Shown one piece after another: positions 1 through 4,467 of a stretch of DNA of 5,599 bases. The notes below the pieces were generated by a model that saw only the letters and a list, made by a program, of their open reading frames with translations, was not told the DNA's origin and made no database searches. Source of the DNA: Eudoraea sp. (lineage in GTDB: Bacteria > Bacteroidota > Bacteroidia > Flavobacteriales > Flavobacteriaceae); contig JABDQS010000037.1 of assembly GCA_013042125.1 (NCBI GenBank), positions 1 to 5,599 of the forward strand, written 5' to 3'. Both the position numbers and the translations under genes were made by a program. Each line of letters begins with the position of its first letter. The stretch's first letter is position 1.

Positions 1-357
1 AGAATAAGGTTGATACGGCATCACACCAAACCTCCTCAGCGCACCTCGCATTCTTGCCTTTTCCGGCTGAGGATCGCTAAGCCATGTGTTCATAGCCTTG
101 GTAAAGTCCTCTTTACTGGTTTGATCATCTATATAATGCATTTTTACCGCAACCATAGGTGGTGCTATCATTGTAGCCTCTGAAGCACTTGGGTTATGGC
201 ATATATAGCATTCGTTCTCAACGATCTTCTTACCTGGGTCGGTGGTTGCATTGATAGCCACATCTGAGGATGATTCCCCTACAGACTGATACCCTTTTTG
301 AGCATCTTTACATGAAATGCTGAGAACAATGCCCAGCAGAAATAACAGGTAGCGCAT
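1..357 (-). CDS. Cytochrome c family lipoprotein, partial (C-terminus beyond left edge)
   Basis: The frame opens at an ATG whose first base is 357 and stays open to base 1, giving 119 residues with no stop. The N-terminus has a short hydrophobic stretch (residues 3-14) ending in a lipobox, ISC, with Cys16 as the likely lipidated residue, so the mature protein should be anchored in a membrane facing the periplasm. A single CxxCH heme c motif (CYICH, residues 50-54) shows covalent heme attachment, and a Met-Pro at 113-114 is a good candidate for the distal Met ligand. The overall pattern is that of small class I monoheme cytochromes that shuttle electrons in the periplasm; the redox partner is unknown. 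It lies 68 bp downstream of the rhodanese gene on the same strand with no recognisable promoter between, so co-transcription is likely. A role in oxidising sulfur compounds is only inferred from the neighbours. Confidence 0.88.
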   Translation of the reverse strand, partial: MRYLLFLLGIVLSISCKDAQKGYQSVGESSSDVAINATTDPGKKIVENECYICHNPSASEATMIAPPMVAVKMHYIDDQTSKEDFTKAMNTWLSDPQPEKARMRGALRRFGVMPYQPYS

Positions 358-405
358 AGTTTGTATTTTTGATAATTCTTATTAAATGCTTCAGCCCCAA
401 ACAGG

Positions 406-446
406 GATACCGTACGCCATGCAGATCACTTCCACCGTACGATACC
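406..446 (-). repeat. Imperfect inverted repeat across the 3' end of the rhodanese gene
   Basis: The palindromic hexamer CGTACG occurs twice (411-416 and 436-441). The flanking bases extend the pairing to about 11 bp with two G-U wobbles on the minus-strand RNA, enclosing a 19-nt loop that contains the rhodanese stop codon. No U-run follows, so it does not look like an intrinsic terminator. It could be a processing or stability element between the rhodanese and cytochrome cistrons, or chance. Confidence 0.3.
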
Positions 447-770
447 ACCTTTGAGATCATATACCTTTTCAAAACCTCTGGCTGCTAATTGATGAGCTGC
501 TTTATTACTTCTGTTGCCGGTACGGCAATAAAGATAAAGTGGTTTGGTCTTATCCATTTTTTCAAACTCATTGTAAAAAGACTCGCCCGTATAATAATCT
601 ATGTTACGGGCTCTGGCGATATGGCCTCCTTTAAATTCCCGATGGGTACGCACATCTACCAATTGCACCTTATTCATATGAACTGCCTTCTTAAAGGCTT
701 CTACCTCAAGTACCTCTACATTCTCACTAGTGGCAGACCTTGATCCAAAAATTGTATTAAATAATGACAT
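426..770 (-). CDS. Single-domain rhodanese (sulfurtransferase)
   Basis: This 114-residue protein is one rhodanese domain, close to the usual length for GlpE/PspE-like enzymes, without a signal peptide, so it is probably cytoplasmic. The catalytic loop CRTGNR starts at Cys82, which would carry the persulfide; the six-residue loop fits sulfur transfer rather than the longer loop of Cdc25-like phosphatases. Other family landmarks are LVDVRTHREFKGGHI (residues 37-51) and the C-terminal LKGGIVRW (106-113). Family knowledge: such enzymes move sulfane sulfur from thiosulfate, polysulfide or glutathione-type persulfides to a thiophilic acceptor. Upstream on the same strand is a TauE/SafE transporter and downstream a cytochrome c lipoprotein, suggesting a sulfur-oxidation or detoxification set. 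A Crp/Fnr-like operator with a -7 element lies about 120 bp upstream and a strong hairpin falls in the presumed leader. No convincing Shine-Dalgarno sequence is present, as usual in Bacteroidota. Confidence 0.95.
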   Translation of the reverse strand: MSLFNTIFGSRSATSENVEVLEVEAFKKAVHMNKVQLVDVRTHREFKGGHIARARNIDYYTGESFYNEFEKMDKTKPLYLYCRTGNRSNKAAHQLAARGFEKVYDLKGGIVRWK

Positions 771-805
771 TATCCTATAATTTTATAATTTATCACATTC
801 AAGAA

Positions 806-838
806 AGGGAGCAATGACCATTAGAGTAATTGCTCCCT
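806..838 (-). terminator. Perfect 10-bp hairpin, terminator-like, between tauE-type gene and rhodanese gene
   Basis: AGGGAGCAAT (806-815) and ATTGCTCCCT (829-838) are perfect inverted copies around a 13-nt loop. On the minus strand the stem is followed by TTTCTT, a broken U-tract; on the plus strand no T-run follows. It could end transcripts coming from the TauE/SafE gene. However, the best candidate rhodanese promoter (892-935) lies upstream of it, so it would then sit in the rhodanese leader and could act as an attenuator or a 5' stability element. The hairpin itself is certain; its role is not. Confidence 0.5.
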
Positions 839-891
839 ACATCAATCCAACCAAAAAACAATTTTATTTTAAACTGTTTATTTTGTACTAA

Positions 892-935
892 TAAAAGTAT
901 GAAGACTTCAATTGTTAGCACGTAACTCAGGTTAC
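892..935 (-). promoter_or_regulatory. Candidate Crp/Fnr-type operator and -7 element for the rhodanese gene
   Basis: The palindrome GTAAC-TCAG-GTTAC occupies 922-935 with perfect 5-bp arms. On the minus strand, TACTTTTA (899 down to 892) matches five of the six fixed positions of the Bacteroidota -7 element TAnnTTTG. Centre-to-centre distance is 33 bp, identical to the arrangement at 1801-1844. This would put the operator near -41, the class II activation position of Crp/Fnr proteins. The predicted start near 888 gives a leader of about 118 nt. The regulator and the transcription start are inferred. Confidence 0.55.
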
Positions 936-989
936 ATTAGTTTGTATTTACAAGGCTGAAATCGACTGCATTGATACGGTATGATTCTC

Positions 990-1793
990 TTAAAGGAAGA
1001 TCTCTTCAATAAGAATATATATTCCCATGATAAGTACAAACCAACCAAAAGATGTTTTAAGCTTTCTCCCTTCAATAAATTTATTGAGCCATACACCAAA
1101 CAGGATGCCAAGCAGGGAAAAGGCTGTAAAACTCAGAAGAAATACCCAGTCTATTTCCATCATTTCCACATCGCCTATAAAACCAATGAGCGACTTTATT
1201 GCTATGATAAGCAAGGAAGTGGCCACGGCCTTTTTCATAGGCAGTTTGGCAAGGATCACCAGGGCAGGAATGATGAGAAATCCGCCTCCTGCACCAATTA
1301 TACCAGTAATACCTCCAACAACGATGCCCTCTAAAATAATCATGGGATAGTTGTATTTTATTTCGGCATTTTCCTGATCACAATTCTTACACTTGCCCCG
1401 GATCATTGAATACGAGGCTAGCAACATCATAATAGCGAAAAAGACCATGATCCCTATATCCCGGGTAACAGTAAAAGTTCCTACCTGAAATAAATAGTCG
1501 GGGATAGCAGGTACTAAAAATCTTCTGGTGAGATAAACAGCTATAAAAGCGGGAATGGCAAAGACAATAGCTGTCTTAAAGTCTACCAGCCCTTTTCTAA
1601 TGTTTTGAAGAGCCCCCAGCAAGGATGACACTCCCACTACAAAAAGGGAGTAGGCGGTGGCAACCACAGGGTTTATTGAGAGGAGATACACCAATATGGG
1701 AACGGTAAGTATAGATCCTCCACCACCGATAAGACCAAGGACGATCCCAATGATGAGGGCTCCTAAATAACCTAAAATTTGCGTAATCTCCAC
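990..1793 (-). CDS. TauE/SafE family membrane transporter (sulfite exporter type)
   Basis: This 267-residue, strongly hydrophobic protein has about eight membrane segments in two repeats, the normal size and fold for TauE/SafE (DUF81) permeases. Each repeat opens with the family glycine-rich motif: GLIGGGG followed by TVPILV (residues 20-35) and GIIGAGGG followed by LIIPALV (164-179). Characterised relatives export sulfite, sulfoacetate or other organosulfur anions, and some take up thiosulfate-like compounds; the substrate cannot be read from sequence. A cytoplasmic loop between the halves (about 131-150) carries a CxxC pair, Cys135 and Cys138. The start is a GTG at 1793: an in-frame TAA lies four codons upstream, no in-frame ATG precedes it, and the first helix begins immediately. 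The candidate promoter leaves only a few untranslated bases. The rhodanese gene lies 219 bp downstream on the same strand, supporting a sulfur-related role. Confidence 0.93.
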   Translation of the reverse strand: MEITQILGYLGALIIGIVLGLIGGGGSILTVPILVYLLSINPVVATAYSLFVVGVSSLLGALQNIRKGLVDFKTAIVFAIPAFIAVYLTRRFLVPAIPDYLFQVGTFTVTRDIGIMVFFAIMMLLASYSMIRGKCKNCDQENAEIKYNYPMIILEGIVVGGITGIIGAGGGFLIIPALVILAKLPMKKAVATSLLIIAIKSLIGFIGDVEMMEIDWVFLLSFTAFSLLGILFGVWLNKFIEGRKLKTSFGWFVLIMGIYILIEEIFL

Positions 1794-1800
1794 TGTTAAA

Positions 1801-1844
1801 CAAAATTAAACAGCAGGAAGTAAGTGGGGCGTGACACAGGTTAC
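1801..1844 (-). promoter_or_regulatory. Candidate Crp/Fnr-type operator and -7 element for the TauE/SafE gene
   Basis: The near-palindrome GTGAC-ACAG-GTTAC (1831-1844) shares 12 of 14 bases with the rhodanese site at 922-935, and the identity continues through the next base. On the minus strand TAATTTTG (1808 down to 1801) is a full match to TAnnTTTG. Centre-to-centre distance is 33 bp, placing the operator near -41. The predicted start falls around 1797, only a few bases before the GTG codon. This is the best-supported promoter in the window. Confidence 0.65.
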
Positions 1845-1929
1845 ACAGGGACAAGAAGGGCAGTTTAAAATAGGGCTGTGTATTTTAGATGAGAAAAATA
1901 GACCTTTATCAAAGTAAAATATCAGGAAC

Positions 1930-1973
1930 ATGATAAGTATCATTTTATTGTCAGGATTATTTAAATAGCTTCA
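1930..1973 (+). promoter_or_regulatory. Candidate Fnr-like operator and -7 element for the universal stress protein gene
   Basis: ATGATA-AG-TATCAT (1930-1943) is a 14-bp palindrome containing TGAT-N4-ATCA, the core of the Fnr/Anr box TTGAT-N4-ATCAA. A -7-like TAGCTTCA (1966-1973) matches four of six fixed positions of TAnnTTTG, and its centre is 33 bp from the operator centre, the same distance as at the two sulfur-gene promoters. The predicted start near 1977 gives a leader of about 23 nt before the ATG at 2000. The palindrome is certain, the promoter assignment is inferred. Confidence 0.55.
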
Positions 1974-1999
1974 TAAAGTGAATTCTAAAGGGATATTCC

Positions 2000-2845
2000 A
2001 TGAAAACGCTATTGTATGCCACAGACTTTTCAGACAATTCTATTAGTGCTTTGAAATTTGCTGCAATGCTAAGCCAGAAATTCAAGGCTAAACTGTTTAT
2101 GCTGCATGTATTTGATATGAAGCCTACCTTTATGAGTACTGTAAGCATTTCCTATAGCCGTTTGGAAGAAACCGCATTTAAGGAAAATAATAGTAAACTC
2201 ACAGATTTCTGTAAAAAGCATTTGGGGAAGGATCCTGAAACGCTGGGTATATCCCTGCTTATCAGCGAGCATAGCATATCATCGACAGGTATACTCGAAA
2301 ACGCAGAAAAGATCAATGCCGATCTTGTCATAATTGGCACAAAAGGGAGCACAATATTAAAAGACCTTTTTATAGGAAGCACCGCTTCTTCCCTGATCGA
2401 TAAATCGTATGTACCTTTAATTATTGTCCCTGAGAAAACCCCTTCAAAACAAATTGAGAAGATCGCATATGCAACAGCTTTTGAGCAGGCTGATATTCTA
2501 GCCATACACAGACTTGTGGCCATTGCAGAACCATTTAACGCTATGATAAAGCTTGTTCATATTTCTCCAAAGGGCGAATATGCCGGTGAAGATCAAATGG
2601 CTTGGTTCAAGGAAATGCTGGAAAATAAAGTTACCTATCCCAATATAGAATTTGACCTTAGGTTCGCGGATAACATCAATAGTTCTCTGCAATCCTATGT
2701 AGAAGAAGAAGATCCGTCGCTGTTGGCAATGCTCGAAAGAGAAGGCCATGGGCTTTTAAATAACATCTGGCACAAGGATATTGTAAAGCAAATGAAATCT
2801 GTTGTAAAAATACCTTTATTAAGCTTCCATAAAAGGAATTTGTAA
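2000..2845 (+). CDS. Tandem-domain universal stress protein (UspA family)
   Basis: The 281-residue protein consists of two universal stress protein domains, a common Bacteroidota form, without signal peptide or membrane segments, so cytoplasmic. The first domain (about 1-145) begins with the typical LLYATDFSDNS and has an intact nucleotide-binding motif G-2x-G-9x-G-S (Gly113, Gly116, Gly126, Ser127), suggesting ATP binding. The second domain (about 150-278) is degenerate: the corresponding segment around 238-276 lacks that motif, so it probably does not bind nucleotide in the same way. Family members help cells survive energy limitation, low oxygen or stasis, through mechanisms that differ between homologues. 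The gene is divergent from the TauE/SafE gene and 105 bp ahead of the slipin gene on the same strand. An Fnr-like palindrome at -41 relative to the predicted start suggests redox or oxygen control. Confidence 0.93.
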   Translation: MKTLLYATDFSDNSISALKFAAMLSQKFKAKLFMLHVFDMKPTFMSTVSISYSRLEETAFKENNSKLTDFCKKHLGKDPETLGISLLISEHSISSTGILENAEKINADLVIIGTKGSTILKDLFIGSTASSLIDKSYVPLIIVPEKTPSKQIEKIAYATAFEQADILAIHRLVAIAEPFNAMIKLVHISPKGEYAGEDQMAWFKEMLENKVTYPNIEFDLRFADNINSSLQSYVEEEDPSLLAMLEREGHGLLNNIWHKDIVKQMKSVVKIPLLSFHKRNL

Positions 2846-2888
2846 GGGTCGTATTGGGTTTATTTTTCGTATCTTAAAGAATATCGAG

Positions 2889-2932
2889 CAAGTGTGATCT
2901 TGCCAATTAAATACTCATAAAAACTAATTCTA
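2889..2932 (+). promoter_or_regulatory. Weak candidate operator and -7 element for the slipin gene
   Basis: GCAAG-N6-CTTGC (2888-2903) is a perfect inverted repeat. TAATTCTA (2925-2932) matches four of six positions of TAnnTTTG and its TA lies at the same distance from the palindrome centre as in the four stronger sites. The half-site, however, resembles neither of the other two classes, so this may be coincidence. A competing promoter reading is TTTG at 2839-2842 with TATTTTTC at 2861-2868 (18-bp spacer). The inverted repeat is too short and lacks a T-run, so it is a poor terminator for the upstream gene. Confidence 0.25.
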
Positions 2933-2950
2933 ACTCAAAAATCATATTCC

Positions 2951-3709
2951 ATGAACCCTCTCATGTTTTTTTTACTGATCCTAGGACTTTTTTTAGTCGC
3001 AGGTATACGTATCGTCTTTGAATATAAACGAGCTCTGAAGTTCCGATTCGGAAAATATGTCAAAACCTTACAACCAGGTTTTCGCTGGATCATCCCTTTC
3101 GTAGAGACCATCCAAAAGGTAGATATCAGGGTGATCACTATAAAGATTATTTCTCAGGAAGTAATGACAGAAGATAACGTACCCTGCAGTATAGATGGAG
3201 TGGTATTTTTTAAAATCCGGGACCCTGAAAAAGCGGTTTTGGAAGTTGAAGAATTCTCTTTTGCCATTACCCAGCTTTCGCAGGCAGCCTTGAGGGATGT
3301 TTGTGGTAAGGTTGAATTAGATACCATTCTATCAAAGCGGGAAGAAATGGGTAAAAATATCAAGACCATTGTAGAAGGTGAAACCCACCAATGGGGAATC
3401 GAGATCATCGATGTAAAGATCAAGGATATTCAATTGCCTGAAAACATGCGACGAATGATGGCCAACCAAGCTGAGGCAGAACGCTCGCGAAGGGCACGTA
3501 TTATTTTAGCCCAGGCTGAGGACCAGGCCGCCGATATGCTTCTTCAGGCCGGTAGAAAAATAGACCTATCGCCCTCTGCTATCAAATTAAGACTGTATCA
3601 AACCCTGTCTAATATTGCTGCAGAGAAGAATTCAACCATTCTGTTCCCCTTCCCGGAGGAAGTATTACCGAGAAAGCGCAGGAAACAGAACCCGGAACCG
3701 GAAGATTAA
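2951..3709 (+). CDS. Slipin (stomatin/prohibitin-like SPFH/band 7 membrane protein)
   Basis: This 252-residue protein has the full-length architecture of bacterial slipins: an N-terminal hydrophobic membrane segment (about 4-23), a band 7/SPFH domain (about 22-180), a charged helical stretch likely to form a coiled coil (about 165-205) and the slipin-type ending KNSTILFPFPEEVLP (227-240). Typical features include FRFGKYVKTLQPGF (31-44), the VDIRVITIKI strand (57-66), DPEKAVLEVE (91-100) and the QAEAERSRRARII segment (173-185). Family members oligomerise on the inner face of the membrane in ordered domains and scaffold or regulate membrane proteases. They are commonly encoded beside an NfeD-type protease partner; none is visible here, since the neighbours are a universal stress protein and, convergently, Hsp20. 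It may be co-transcribed with the stress protein gene, because no good terminator separates them, or have its own promoter in the 105-bp gap. Confidence 0.93.
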   Translation: MNPLMFFLLILGLFLVAGIRIVFEYKRALKFRFGKYVKTLQPGFRWIIPFVETIQKVDIRVITIKIISQEVMTEDNVPCSIDGVVFFKIRDPEKAVLEVEEFSFAITQLSQAALRDVCGKVELDTILSKREEMGKNIKTIVEGETHQWGIEIIDVKIKDIQLPENMRRMMANQAEAERSRRARIILAQAEDQAADMLLQAGRKIDLSPSAIKLRLYQTLSNIAAEKNSTILFPFPEEVLPRKRRKQNPEPED

Positions 3710-3754
3710 AGCTTCTGATGACATTCAGGATCAAGTCAGTCAATTAGAAAAAAA

Positions 3755-3779
3755 AAAGAGCCCTCCTGTTGGGCTCTTT
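3755..3779 (-). terminator. Rho-independent terminator for hsp20, possibly bidirectional
   Basis: AAAGAGCCC (3755-3763) and GGGCTCTTT (3771-3779) form a 9-bp stem with a 7-nt loop, TCCTGTT. Ten consecutive A bases at 3748-3757 give a ten-base U-run on the minus strand, making a textbook intrinsic terminator for hsp20, whose stop codon is about 50 bp upstream on that strand. On the plus strand only three T bases follow, so termination of the slipin transcript here would be weaker. Confidence 0.85.
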
Positions 3780-3818
3780 CAATATAAAGCAATCATCTTA
3801 AACAGGAGGGCAATTTTT
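3760..3818 (+). terminator. Second, overlapping terminator-like inverted repeat for the slipin gene
   Basis: GCCCTCCTGTT (3760-3770) and AACAGGAGGGC (3801-3811) are perfect 11-bp inverted copies 30 nt apart, followed on the plus strand by AA and then TTTTT (3814-3818). The left arm overlaps the left arm and loop of the 3755-3779 hairpin, so the two structures cannot form at once. It could serve as the plus-strand terminator for the slipin gene while the shorter hairpin serves hsp20. Confidence 0.5.
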
Positions 3819-3831
3819 AATGAGGATTACC

Positions 3832-4302
3832 TCATGCAATTTCCACTTTTCTGGGTTTCATTTTTTTTACTTCTTCCTTTTTAGTTAATCTGAATCTTAA
3901 TATACCGTCATTGTATTTGGCTTTAATTTCATCTTCCAAAACGTAATCTGGTAACAATAAGGTTCTCATAAAGGAATTGTAAGCAAATTCTTTGCGTGTA
4001 TACTCCTCATCTTTTACCTCGTCAGTAATCTCTTTCTCTGCTTTGATTGTGAGATATCTATTTTCGATAGATACTTCAAAATCTTTTTTAGCAAAGCCAG
4101 GGGCTGCAAGTTCAATTTCAAAATAATGATCAGTTTCCTTGATGTTCAATGCTGGTTCTCCAGTTCTTCCATTCCAGAAATCATCATTTACTAAACCTCT
4201 ATTCCATAAATGATTGTCAAAGAAATCTTCCATGTCGAAGAAATCAGACGTAATCAGATTAGAAAGAGGTCTTCTCCGATTTTTAAATTTAGTTAGTGAC
4301 AT
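3832..4302 (-). CDS. Small heat-shock protein, Hsp20/alpha-crystallin family
   Basis: The protein is 156 residues from the ATG at 4302, the normal size for bacterial Hsp20. An in-frame ATG at 4365 would add 21 residues (MNLITSFLAV...), but this extension lies in the presumed leader, is not typical of the family, and the shorter start has an A-rich leader (AATAAAAAC) usual in Bacteroidota. The N-terminal arm (1-47) is followed by the alpha-crystallin domain (about 48-142), with ELAAPGFAKKDFEVSIE (64-80) and the signature AKYNDGILRFRLTK (128-141). The tail ends in RKVEIA, where Val153-Ile155 forms the I/V-x-I motif that docks into a neighbouring subunit. Family role: ATP-independent cytoplasmic holdase that keeps unfolding proteins soluble for DnaK and ClpB. 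An Fnr-like palindrome with a -7 element lies upstream and a strong terminator follows, so it is probably a single-gene transcript. Confidence 0.95.
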   Translation of the reverse strand: MSLTKFKNRRRPLSNLITSDFFDMEDFFDNHLWNRGLVNDDFWNGRTGEPALNIKETDHYFEIELAAPGFAKKDFEVSIENRYLTIKAEKEITDEVKDEEYTRKEFAYNSFMRTLLLPDYVLEDEIKAKYNDGILRFRLTKKEEVKKMKPRKVEIA

Positions 4303-4368
4303 GTTTTTATTTGTTAGGTTAAACAATCCGTTCAATACTGCAAGAAACGAGGTAATTAAATTCAAGAT

Positions 4369-4412
4369 GCAAGTTAGCAGCTAGTCTATAGATCAACTAT
4401 GATAATTATCAT
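4369..4412 (-). promoter_or_regulatory. Candidate Fnr-like operator and -7 element for hsp20
   Basis: ATGATA-AT-TATCAT (4399-4412) is the core of a perfect 18-bp palindrome (4397-4414) and differs by one base from the site upstream of the universal stress protein gene. It contains TGAT-N4-ATCA. On the minus strand TAACTTGC (4376 down to 4369) matches four of six fixed -7 positions at the same 33-bp centre-to-centre distance. The predicted start near 4365 leaves a leader of about 60 nt before the ATG at 4302 and lies at about the longer in-frame start codon, which argues against that start. Confidence 0.55.
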
Positions 4413-4467
4413 AGAACTGCTTTTTTTATAAACTTTTTTCCTGTAAAAGTCAATACTATAACAACTC

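Noticed and set aside
942..953. TTGTA-TT-TACAA palindrome next to the rhodanese operator
   Set aside because: Short, AT-rich, spacer of two does not match the N4 class, and no promoter element is suitably placed; kept only as a note.
10..979. Repeated 9-mer TTGATACGG at 10-18 and 971-979
   Set aside because: Too short, one copy inside a coding region and no structure around it; coincidental.
981..1350. Two plus-strand open frames of 107-117 codons opposite the TauE/SafE gene
   Set aside because: They lie entirely antisense to a strongly recognisable membrane protein gene, are low-complexity shadows of its codons and show no family features.
1597..1854. Minus-strand 85-codon frame overlapping the start of the TauE/SafE gene
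   Set aside because: Out-of-frame shadow of the transporter gene that also covers the operator and promoter; no recognisable protein features.
1866..1887. TAAAATA-N8-TATTTTA inverted repeat in the divergent intergenic region
   Set aside because: Arms are purely A/T in an AT-rich spacer, with no -7 element at the spacing seen for the other sites; probably chance.
3615..3884. Plus-strand 89-codon frame spanning the slipin gene end, the terminators and the hsp20 end
   Set aside because: Crosses a strong intrinsic terminator and two real genes in other frames; no family resemblance.
4303..4365. 21-residue N-terminal extension of Hsp20 from the upstream in-frame ATG
   Set aside because: It coincides with the predicted transcription start and leader, and is not typical of Hsp20 proteins; the ATG at 4302 fits the family N-terminus and leader style.
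4434..4452. ACTTTT/AAAAGT stem downstream of the plug lipoprotein gene as its terminator
   Set aside because: Six base pairs with a single G-C pair is too weak for an intrinsic terminator.
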